Origin: JBFKUL01 sp041635755
GTDB lineage: Bacteria > Pseudomonadota > Gammaproteobacteria > Burkholderiales > SG8-39
Assembly: GCA_041635755.1 (NCBI GenBank)
Contig: JBFKUL010000073.1
Span: 1 to 11,883 of the forward strand
Reading direction: 5' to 3'
Length of the DNA stretch: 11,883 nt
Shown here: positions 1-5,924 of the stretch, in pieces
Layout: each line of letters opens with the position of its first letter
Numbering within the stretch: position 1 is the first letter of the stretch
The notes under the pieces: model-generated
The model's database searches: none
Told to the model about the DNA's origin: nothing
Seen by the model: the letters and a program-made list of their open reading frames with translations, nothing else
Translations under genes and position numbers: made by a program

Positions 1-1
1 A

Positions 2-40
2 CGCTTCGATGTGGTGTTCAAGTGTCTGGCGGCCGAGTGA
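2..40 (+). CDS. C-terminal end of an unidentified gene, probably an integron cassette gene (partial)
   Basis: Frame 2 reads RFDVVFKCLAAE followed by TGA at 38-40, and the gene continues off the left edge. Only twelve residues are visible, so no family can be named. The case for a real gene is positional: the stop codon lies immediately before the attC inverse core at 41-48, which is the usual arrangement in integron cassettes, where the gene ends at or just inside its attC. The composition looks like normal protein. Another frame cannot be excluded with so little sequence. Confidence 0.4.
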   Translation, partial: RFDVVFKCLAAE

Positions 41-100
41 CGCCCAACCCGTCGTCCCAGCGGACGGCCTTCGGCCGCCGCTGAACTCCAATGTTAGGCG
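41..100 (+). other. attC recombination site (59-base element) of an integron gene cassette
   Basis: The outer arms are R'' CGCCCAAC (41-48) and R' GTTAGGCG (93-100), complementary except at one position and matching the RYYYAAC / GTTRRRY consensus. The inner arms are CAGCGGACGGCC (58-69) and GGCCGCCGCTG (73-83). They pair over 11 bp around a TTC loop and leave A64 unpaired, like the extrahelical base that orients strand choice by the integrase IntI. Unpaired spacers (49-57 and 84-92) separate the arms. The total length of about 59 bases is typical. Known attC biology places the exchange point between G93 and T94, so DNA from 94 rightwards is either the next cassette or the flank of the array. 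No attI or intI is in the window. Confidence 0.9.
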
Positions 101-115
101 ACGAGCGCCAGCCAA

Positions 116-430
116 GTGATCGCCGCGGCCGTGATCCGATGGATTTGGGTTGCATTTCTTGGCATTGGTGCCGCGCTCGTAGTGTTCGGCGTATATCTCG
201 GGATATTCGCCTGGGCGAACGACGGGCTGATCGCAGGCGTAAGGTTGTTCGGCGCATCGGCGGCCTTCGGTTGTGCACTCGCGATCACCGGGTTTGCCTT
301 CCGCTTCGCTGCCGAAGCGCATTCGAACCTCTGGCCGCGGCGTTGGTGGATTCAGGCGCTGCCCTTGCTGGTGGGGTACCTCGCGTTCGGCCTCGCGGCG
401 ACCTTGAGTTCCTTTCTCGACCGAATGTAG
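116..430 (+). CDS. Small three-helix membrane protein next to attC, function unknown
   Basis: The predicted 104-residue protein has three hydrophobic stretches at about residues 9-33, 42-64 and 77-100, joined by short polar loops (AND near 34-36, and a Trp/Arg-rich loop near 72-78). It is probably an inner-membrane protein; no catalytic motif is visible and I do not recognise a family. The GTG at 116 is the first acceptable start after an in-frame TAG at 95-97 inside the attC; GTG 131 is a possible alternative. No strong ribosome site precedes either. Starting about 20 bases after an attC core is typical of cassette genes, many of which encode small membrane proteins. No attC follows the stop, so it may instead be chromosomal DNA just beyond the array. 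A longer overlapping frame from ATG 91 is Arg-rich and looks like a shadow. Confidence 0.55.
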   Translation: MIAAAVIRWIWVAFLGIGAALVVFGVYLGIFAWANDGLIAGVRLFGASAAFGCALAITGFAFRFAAEAHSNLWPRRWWIQALPLLVGYLAFGLAATLSSFLDRM

Positions 431-641
431 CGCGAACATTCAGGCGCGAATCAGCAATCGACCAATGCGCGGTCGGTCACCTAGGCACGCCGCACTCGGC
501 CGCGCGCGACCACGTCTTGATTGGCAGGGGCGATCGCGCTAAGCTTTCTTCACATCGGGGTGCGCAGACCCCCGGTTCTTCCAAGACGAGTTCCGTCCAA
601 GCTCTGCTTTGACCGCCGTGTTCATTGGCGGAGGAGGAGCC
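431..641. other. Intergenic region upstream of the cyclodeaminase-like gene
   Basis: This 211-base stretch holds no convincing gene and no second attC; I looked for GTTRRRY and RYYYAAC cores. A short imperfect hairpin, GGGGT/ACCCC with a six-base loop at 557-572, has no T-run and is not a convincing terminator. A possible promoter is listed separately. The end of the region carries a strong ribosome site for the next gene. Confidence 0.6.
517..545 (+). promoter_or_regulatory. Possible sigma70-type promoter for the cyclodeaminase/aminopeptidase pair
   Basis: TTGATT (517-522) and TAAGCT (540-545) are separated by 17 bases. The -35 matches consensus at four of six positions, and the -10 keeps the important T1, A2 and T6. 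Transcription would start near 552, giving a leader of about 90 bases before the ATG at 642. Such matches arise by chance, so this is only a candidate. Confidence 0.3.
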
Positions 642-1751
642 ATGGATCCAGCAACTCGTCAGCCCCGTTCCGCAGGTGTCGCCGAAGGTCGCGATCCGTC
701 GTCGCGTCCTGGTCGTCCGCTTGCGCCGGACGCCAATACGCTGTTGCTCGCGCGCGCCGACATCGAGGCGCTGATGGACCAATCAGCCTATGTCGACGCC
801 GTCAAAGCCGGCTTTAGGGCGAGCGCGGAGGGAAGAACACAATCGCCGGCGCCGCTTCATCTCCCAGTCGATGGCGGGGGCTTCCATGCCAAGGGCGCGC
901 GCCTGGGCGAGGCCGGCGGCTTCGTCGCGCTCAAGTTCAACGGCAACTTCCCCGGTAACCCGGCGCGGGAGGGGCTGCCGACCATCCAGGGCGCCGTGCT
1001 GCTGTGCGATGCGCGAAACGGCCGGCTGCTCGCTATCCTCGATTCCATCGAGGTCACGCTCAAGCGCACGGCCGCGGCCAGCGCGCTCGCCGCGCAATTC
1101 CTCGCGCGAGCGAACGCGAGGACGGCGGCCTTCTGCGGTTGCGGCGAGCAGGCGCGCGAGCACCTGAGGTTCCTCGCGCGCGAGCGCGACCTTGCGCGCG
1201 TGCTCGCGTGGGATCTCGACCCGCAGGCCGCAGACCGGTTCGCGAAGCAGATGGCGGCGGAGCTCGGTATCGACGTCCACCGGTCGCGCGACATGAGGGA
1301 GGCGACCACGACAAGCGAGATCGTGGTGACCTGTACGTCGTCGCGCGCGCCATTTCTCGGCGTTGGCGATGTGCGGCCCGGCACGTTCGTCGCCGCCGTC
1401 GGCGCCGACAGCCCGCAGAAAAGCGAGATCGCGCCTGCGCTGCTGGCGCGCTCGAAGCTCGTCGTAGACGTGCTCGAGCAGTGCGCCGAGTTCGGCGATC
1501 TGCACCACGCGATCGAGGCGGGAGCAATGACCGTCGACGGGGTGCATGCGAGCCTTGCCGAGCTCGTCGCAGGCGAGAAGCCGGGGCGCACGGATGAGCA
1601 CGAGATCACGATATTCGATTCGACCGGCACCGCGATCGAGGACGTCGCCGCGGCGGTCGCCATCTATCAGCGGGCGCGCGCCGCGCGCCGGGGCCTCGTG
1701 GTCGACTTCGGCGAGCGCGCGGCCAACGCAACCACGAGGAGCAACGCATGA
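642..1751 (+). CDS. Ornithine cyclodeaminase / mu-crystallin family protein
   Basis: The 369-residue protein belongs to the NAD(P)-dependent OCD/mu-crystallin family, whose members include ornithine cyclodeaminase, alanine dehydrogenase and ketimine reductases. Visible family features are K98 in ALKFNGNFPGNPA (counterpart of catalytic Lys69 in Pseudomonas putida OCD), RTAAAS near 145, the Rossmann motif G166-C-G168-E-Q170, and D256 in VGADSPQKSE (counterpart of Asp228). FDSTGTAIEDVA near the C-terminus is also typical. ATG 642 is chosen because GGAGGAG ends a few bases upstream; a TTG at 609 would add 11 residues without a comparable site. The N-terminus is about 28 residues longer than usual, rich in Pro, Arg and Ser, and probably disordered. 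It overlaps the aminopeptidase by four bases (ATGA), so the two are very likely one operon. The family is certain, the substrate is not. Confidence 0.93.
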   Translation: MDPATRQPRSAGVAEGRDPSSRPGRPLAPDANTLLLARADIEALMDQSAYVDAVKAGFRASAEGRTQSPAPLHLPVDGGGFHAKGARLGEAGGFVALKFNGNFPGNPAREGLPTIQGAVLLCDARNGRLLAILDSIEVTLKRTAAASALAAQFLARANARTAAFCGCGEQAREHLRFLARERDLARVLAWDLDPQAADRFAKQMAAELGIDVHRSRDMREATTTSEIVVTCTSSRAPFLGVGDVRPGTFVAAVGADSPQKSEIAPALLARSKLVVDVLEQCAEFGDLHHAIEAGAMTVDGVHASLAELVAGEKPGRTDEHEITIFDSTGTAIEDVAAAVAIYQRARAARRGLVVDFGERAANATTRSNA

Positions 1752-3124
1752 CGACGGCCCTGATCGCCGAGAGTTCCGGCGCTACGCCCATCACCCTGAT
1801 CGACAAGGAGCAGCTCGTGCCTTGGCTCGAGTCGATCGCATCGTCCGAACGCGCGTGGCTCGCGAGCGTCGGCTTCAAGGCCGAGCCAGGGCAGATTGCA
1901 TTCATTCCGGGTGCCGACGCGAAGCCTGCGCGGGTCGTGGCCGCGGGCTCGATCGCTGCCGATCCGGTATTCGCGCTCGGCGGCTTGCCCGAGTCGCTGC
2001 CCGAGGGCGACTACCGGCTCGACGCCGAGCTCGCGCGCGTGGCGGCGACGAACCTCGCGCTCGGCTGGGCGCTCGGCGCCTATGCTTTCACGCGTTACAA
2101 GGCGCCGAAGCGCCCCTTTGCGCGGCTCGTGTGGCCTGCGCAAGCCGATCGCGAAGCGGTCGCCGATCTCGCGCGTGCCACGTTCCTCGCGCGCGATCTG
2201 ATCAACACGCCGGCCGAAGATCTCGGGCCGCCCGAGCTCGCGCAGACTGCGGTGAGGCTCGCTGAGGAGATGGGCGCGCGCTGCACCGTGATCGCGGGCG
2301 ACGCGCTGCTCGAGCAGAACTACCCGACGATCCACGCGGTCGGTCGCGCAAGCAGCCGCGCGCCGCGCCTCGTCGATCTGCGCTGGGGCGACGAACAGGC
2401 GCCCAAGGTGACGCTCGTCGGCAAGGGCGTGTGCTTCGATTCGGGCGGGCTCGACATCAAGCCCGCCGCCGGCATGCTCGAGATGAAGAAAGACATGGGC
2501 GGCGCGGCGGTGGTGCTCGGCCTTGCGAGCGCGCTGATGGCAGGCAAAGCGCCGATCCGGCTGCGGGTGCTGATCCCGGCGGTCGAGAACTCGATCTCGG
2601 GCAACGCACTCCGGCCGCGCGACATCATCCGCACGAGAAGCGGCAAGACGGTCGAGATCGGGAACACCGACGCCGAGGGCCGCCTGATTCTTTGCGACGC
2701 GCTCTTCGAGGCCGACCAGGAAAAGCCCGAGCTGCTCGTCGACTGCGCTACGCTGACCGGCGCGGCGAGGATCGCGCTCGGGCCCGAGGTGCAGGCGCTC
2801 TTTTGCAACGACGATGCGCTGGCGGAAGCGCTCGCGCGCTCGAGCGCGGCGACGCAGGACCCGCTCTGGCGCATGCCGCTCTGGAAGCCCTACCGCAAGC
2901 TGATCGACAGCAAGATCGCCGACTTCAACAACGTGGCCTCCGGAACGTTTGCCGGCGCGATCATCGGCGCGCTTTATCTGTCCGAGTTCGTGAGCGAAGC
3001 CACGCCGTGGGCGCATCTGGACATCATGGCCTCGAACCCCGCCGCAAAGCCCGGCCGTCCCGAAGGCGGCGAGGCGACCGGCATGCGGGCGCTGCATCAC
3101 CTGATCCGGGCGAAGTACCGGTGA
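1748..3124 (+). CDS. M17 family leucyl-type aminopeptidase (cytosol aminopeptidase)
   Basis: This 458-residue cytoplasmic metallopeptidase should remove N-terminal amino acids from peptides using two metal ions. The expected ligands are all present: K226 and D231 in GKGVCFDSGG, D249 in MKKDMGG, and D308 and E310 in the signature NTDAEGRL (306-313). Catalytic K238 and R312 are also there. Every one sits exactly 44 residues before its counterpart in Escherichia coli PepA (K270, D275, K282, D293, D352, E354, R356), so the catalytic domain aligns without gaps across this stretch and the shorter length lies in the N-terminal domain. GAGGAG (1736-1741) precedes the ATG by six bases. The start overlaps the cyclodeaminase stop, which suggests coupled translation. 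It may act on dipeptides taken up or released nearby; that part is inference. Hexamerisation is the family norm. Confidence 0.97.
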   Translation: MTTALIAESSGATPITLIDKEQLVPWLESIASSERAWLASVGFKAEPGQIAFIPGADAKPARVVAAGSIAADPVFALGGLPESLPEGDYRLDAELARVAATNLALGWALGAYAFTRYKAPKRPFARLVWPAQADREAVADLARATFLARDLINTPAEDLGPPELAQTAVRLAEEMGARCTVIAGDALLEQNYPTIHAVGRASSRAPRLVDLRWGDEQAPKVTLVGKGVCFDSGGLDIKPAAGMLEMKKDMGGAAVVLGLASALMAGKAPIRLRVLIPAVENSISGNALRPRDIIRTRSGKTVEIGNTDAEGRLILCDALFEADQEKPELLVDCATLTGAARIALGPEVQALFCNDDALAEALARSSAATQDPLWRMPLWKPYRKLIDSKIADFNNVASGTFAGAIIGALYLSEFVSEATPWAHLDIMASNPAAKPGRPEGGEATGMRALHHLIRAKYR

Positions 3125-3253
3125 GCGGTCAGGATCCCAAGGCGCACTTCGACGCTTCGAGCGCTGTAGCGCGAGGCGGTCGATCCGGGCATTTCCATGC
3201 TCGACACGACACGGCTGTACGTGGCGCGCGCGGTCGATAAGCTCCTCGCCTAG
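3121..3253 (+). pseudogene. Possible small (about 43-residue) coding frame with a one-base frameshift, unknown
   Basis: A GTG at 3121 overlaps the aminopeptidase stop (GTGA) and opens VSGQDPKAHFDASSAVA. The same frame then becomes Arg/His-rich and ends at 3240. One base further on, from about 3170, another frame reads REAVDPGISMLDTTRLYV followed by ARAVDKLLA and stops at TAG 3251-3253. That second part has G or C at the third position in about 23 of 27 codons and looks protein-like, while an in-frame TAG at 3167 blocks it from reading alone upstream. One extra base near 3161-3175 (mutation or sequencing error) would explain both halves. I recognise no family. It could simply be chance coding potential in GC-rich DNA. 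Confidence 0.28.
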
Positions 3254-3278
3254 GCGCCGCGCGCGCCACCGCCTCAGG
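3249..3278. terminator. Possible hairpin terminator between convergent genes
   Basis: CCTAGGCG (3249-3256) pairs with CGCCTCAGG (3270-3278) over eight base pairs with one bulged C, around a GC-rich loop. It lies where the rightward aminopeptidase transcript meets the leftward TPR gene, whose stop codon is inside the hairpin (3274-3276). There is no T-run on either side, so it does not meet the classical intrinsic terminator pattern. It is a candidate only. Confidence 0.25.
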
Positions 3279-4623
3279 CCGCGATCTTGCCGCGGCGCAC
3301 CTGACCCGATTGCACGCGCTCGCTGAGGCGCTTTGCCCAGGGCGTCGGCTTGTGCAGCTGGCGCTCGACGAGGTAGTGGCGCGCGCGCGCCTCCTGGCCA
3401 GCACGCGAGGCCGCTTCGATCAGTGTCAACGTGAGGATGTCGCGCTGCGCGTGGCTGCCGCCGAAGCGGTTGGCGCCGTCGCGAACGCGCTCGATCAGGT
3501 CTGCGGCTTCGGCGTACTGCCCACGCGCGAACGCGGCGATGCCTTGTGCAAGCGGCAGTCCGACCTCGCGCGACATCATGCCGTTCGACCCGGGCTGTGC
3601 CGCCGCGGCGCCGAGCTGGGCAAGCTGCCGGCTCATCGCCGCGGCGCGCCCGGTGCCGGCGTAGGCGAGCATCGCGTGAAAGTCGTTGAATGCGTAGAAA
3701 CTGTGGTCGTTCTCCTGGCGCGCCTGCCACTCGTCGGCGAGCGCCTCGAAACGCGGCCCGAGATCGGCGCCCTCGAGCTGCAGGCGCCACAGAAGCGCCG
3801 TGGCGTCGACGAGCGGCAGCACGTACTGCGCCGGCTCCGGGTGGATCGAAGCGTCGTACAGCGCGAGCGCGCGCGCGTAGTCCGCGCCGTCCATGTAGAA
3901 GAGCGCAAGGTGCCACCAGTTGTGGAACGCGAAGCCGTTGTCGGGGGCCCAGTCGCCCTGACGCGACTCGAGCCAGCGCTTGCCCTCGTCGATGCGGCCC
4001 TGCATCTCCATGACGTGCGCCACGGCGTGCACTGCCCAGGCGTCCTTCGCCTGGAGCTCGAGCGCGCGTCGCCCCGTCGCCTCGGCCTCGGCGTACTGGT
4101 TCATCTCCTCGAGGCCGAAGGCGTGCATGCCGAGCACGTAGGAGTAGCCGGGCACCGAGCGGTCCCAGTGCGGCAGCACGCGCGAGATGCGGTTGCGCAG
4201 GTTGATCGCGTCGCCGCGGAAAAAGTCCATCAGGTGCGCCACCTGCAGCGCCATGGCGTCGCGCGGGTACTCGACGAGCACGTGGTCGAGCTGGCGGCTG
4301 CCCGCATCCCAGTCGCCGTCGAGGAAGCGGCGCGTGGCCGCCATCAGGCCGCGCTCGCGCGCATTGGCGCGCTCGACGCGGCTCACGGCCTCGGCGAGGG
4401 CGGCCTCGGCGGCCGGAACGAACTGCTTTTCGCTCGTGGTATAGAGCGCGAGCGCCTTGAACAGGTGCCCCATCACAAAATCCGGCGCCTCGGCGAGCGT
4501 TGCGTCGAGCGTCGCGAAGGGGTCGCCGACGTAGGTTTGGAACTGCACGAGCGCAGTCTCGTAGCCCGAGAGCGCCTCGGGGCTTGAGGAGGAAACGGGA
4601 ACGTCACGGATATCGCGTTGCAT
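3274..4623 (-). CDS. TTC38-like tetratricopeptide repeat protein
   Basis: The 449-residue soluble protein is built of helical hairpins resembling tetratricopeptide repeats. The stretch around residues 195-235 (WAVHAVAHVMEMQGR, then WLESRQGDW and FHNWWHLALFYM) is characteristic of the TTC38 family, and the length is close to that of family members (about 450-470). Other repeat-like pairs include ALALYTTSEKQ near 58 and a repeat near 375-400 (ARGQYAEAADLIERV). No signal peptide or membrane segment is seen. The ATG at 4623 is supported by GAAGGAT eight bases upstream on the minus strand (4638-4632). It is transcribed away from the GlxA-type regulator, sharing a short control region, and convergent with the aminopeptidase. 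Bacterial TTC38-like proteins have no settled function that I know of; TPR folds usually mediate protein-protein contacts. Confidence 0.87.
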   Translation of the reverse strand: MQRDIRDVPVSSSSPEALSGYETALVQFQTYVGDPFATLDATLAEAPDFVMGHLFKALALYTTSEKQFVPAAEAALAEAVSRVERANARERGLMAATRRFLDGDWDAGSRQLDHVLVEYPRDAMALQVAHLMDFFRGDAINLRNRISRVLPHWDRSVPGYSYVLGMHAFGLEEMNQYAEAEATGRRALELQAKDAWAVHAVAHVMEMQGRIDEGKRWLESRQGDWAPDNGFAFHNWWHLALFYMDGADYARALALYDASIHPEPAQYVLPLVDATALLWRLQLEGADLGPRFEALADEWQARQENDHSFYAFNDFHAMLAYAGTGRAAAMSRQLAQLGAAAAQPGSNGMMSREVGLPLAQGIAAFARGQYAEAADLIERVRDGANRFGGSHAQRDILTLTLIEAASRAGQEARARHYLVERQLHKPTPWAKRLSERVQSGQVRRGKIAA

Positions 4624-4651
4624 AAGGGTTTATCCTTCGGATGGTTGGCGT

Positions 4652-4690
4652 TGCGATGGCACCAAGCGTACGTCCGGCGCCGGCATCGCA
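4652..4690. promoter_or_regulatory. Inverted repeats in the divergent control region (possible operator)
   Basis: The 104 bases between the TPR gene and the regulator contain TGCGATG (4652-4658) and its exact complement CATCGCA (4684-4690), 25 bases apart. Between them lie the short palindromes CGTACG (4667-4672) and CCGGCGCCGG (4674-4683). AraC-type proteins often autoregulate from such a position, so this may be an operator. A seven-base match in a region this size can occur by chance, and I found no convincing -35/-10 pair in either direction. Confidence 0.25.
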
Positions 4691-4727
4691 CTAAAGCCGT
4701 TTGTGCAACGCAGTGGACGAATCGGCC

Positions 4728-5864
4728 ATGAGCCAGGCACCCGCCCCGATCGAAATCGCGATCCTGGTGTACCCCGAGACCAGCGCCTCGGTGGTATTCG
4801 GAATGTACGACCTGTTCCTGTCCGCGGGGCGCGACTGGAGCATGCTCGTCGACGGTCAACCGGGGCCGACGCTGATGCAGCCGCGGCTCGTAGCCCGTGA
4901 GACTGCGGGTTTTGCGGCCGGCAACGGCGTGCTGATGCAGCCCGAGCTGACGTTCGAGCAATGCCCGGCGCCGGCGATCGTCTGCGTACCGGAGATCCTG
5001 CTTGCGCCGCAGGAGCCGCTCGAGGGCGCCTTCGAGCGCGAGATTGCCTGGCTCAAGACATGCCATGCCGGCGGCGCGGTGCTCGCGACCGCCTGCTCGG
5101 GCGCCATGCTGCTCGCCGAGGCGGGGCTCTTGAGCGGGCAGGACGCAACGACGCACTGGGCTTATTGCGATACCCTGAAGCGGCGCTTTCCTGACGTGCG
5201 CGTGCACCCGCAGCGCACCCTCGTGGTAAGCGGCGAGGGCCAGCGCCTGGTGATGGCGGGCGGCGGCACCTCGTGGCTCGACCTGGCGCTTTACCTGATC
5301 GCGCGCCACGTCGGCGTCGAGGTGGCAATGCAGACCGCGCGCATCAACCTGATCGACTGGCACGGCGTGGGGCAGCAGCCCTTCGCGCGCCTCGCGGGCT
5401 CGCGCCAGTCGGAGGACGGGACCATCGCGCAGTGCCAGAACTGGATCGCCGAACACTACCGCGAGCGCAACCCGGTGGCCGCGATGGCAAAGCTCTCGGA
5501 GCTGCCCGAGCGCTCCTTCAAGCGCCGCTTCAAGCAGGCGACCGGCATGGCGCCGCTCGAGTACGTGCACACGCTGCGCATCGAGGAGGCGAAGCAAATG
5601 CTCGAGTCCGGCCACGCGCCGGTCGAGGCGATCGCGAACGACGTCGGCTACGAGGACGCCGGCTTCTTCGGTCGGCTTTTCCGGCGCAATGTCGGGCTCA
5701 CGCCGAACGAGTACCGCAAGCGCTTCGGTTCGATGCGCCGCGCGCTGCAGGGCCTCGAGCCCGAACGCCATGGCGGCGCCGGACGCGGGCGCGGGCTGGC
5801 GGCTGCGCCGTGCGCCGCACGTTTGAGAGAAAGCGGAGCGATGAAGGCGGCGCGGCGCGAGTAA
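4728..5864 (+). CDS. GlxA-type transcriptional regulator (DJ-1/PfpI-like domain + AraC HTH)
   Basis: The 378-residue protein has an N-terminal DJ-1/PfpI (class I glutamine amidotransferase-like) domain at about residues 5-200 and an AraC/XylS DNA-binding domain at about 232-334. The first holds the nucleophile-elbow motif ATACSGAMLLAEAGLL with C123, followed by TTHW. The second ends with the second helix-turn-helix, ANDVGYEDAGFFGRLFRR. In this family the first domain is normally a ligand sensor rather than an enzyme. ATG 4728 is preferred; an in-frame TTG at 4701 would add nine residues, and neither has a strong ribosome site. About 45 residues rich in Arg, Ala and Gly follow the HTH, longer than usual. 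It lies just upstream of, and in the same direction as, the amidase-transporter genes, so it is their likely regulator (inference). Confidence 0.93.
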   Translation: MSQAPAPIEIAILVYPETSASVVFGMYDLFLSAGRDWSMLVDGQPGPTLMQPRLVARETAGFAAGNGVLMQPELTFEQCPAPAIVCVPEILLAPQEPLEGAFEREIAWLKTCHAGGAVLATACSGAMLLAEAGLLSGQDATTHWAYCDTLKRRFPDVRVHPQRTLVVSGEGQRLVMAGGGTSWLDLALYLIARHVGVEVAMQTARINLIDWHGVGQQPFARLAGSRQSEDGTIAQCQNWIAEHYRERNPVAAMAKLSELPERSFKRRFKQATGMAPLEYVHTLRIEEAKQMLESGHAPVEAIANDVGYEDAGFFGRLFRRNVGLTPNEYRKRFGSMRRALQGLEPERHGGAGRGRGLAAAPCAARLRESGAMKAARRE

Positions 5865-5895
5865 ATCGTCCGGCTTTCGAGGAGAGAAAACGCCG

Positions 5896-5924
5896 TTGAC
5901 AGGGCGCACGGGACACAGCAACCT
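5896..5924 (+). promoter_or_regulatory. Possible promoter upstream of the amidase-transporter operon
   Basis: A perfect -35 hexamer TTGACA (5896-5901) is followed after 17 bases by CAACCT (5919-5924), a poor -10 that keeps only A2 and T6. A promoter needing an activator would fit the neighbouring AraC-type gene. If real, transcription would start near 5931, after the TTG at 5924, which would rule out that codon as the amidase start. Confidence 0.28.

Noticed and set aside
557..572. GGGGT/ACCCC hairpin as a terminator for the small membrane protein gene
   Set aside because: Short stem, no following T-run and about 125 bases past the stop; chance is likely.
91..612. A 173-codon frame starting at ATG 91 inside the attC
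   Set aside because: Arg-rich, no domain, starts within the recombination site, and conflicts with the membrane-protein frame from GTG 116.
431..641. A second attC closing a cassette around the membrane protein gene
   Set aside because: No pair of RYYYAAC and GTTRRRY cores is present; CCTAGGC at 480-486 only superficially resembles a core.
1667..3916. A 749-codon open frame on the minus strand across the aminopeptidase and the end of the TPR gene
   Set aside because: It is extremely Arg-rich with no domain, spans two well-supported genes in other frames, and is the usual by-product of GC-rich coding sequence.
3310..4587. A 425-codon plus-strand frame opposite the TPR gene
   Set aside because: Mirror-image artefact of the TPR gene; the minus-strand reading has recognisable TTC38 segments and a good ribosome site.
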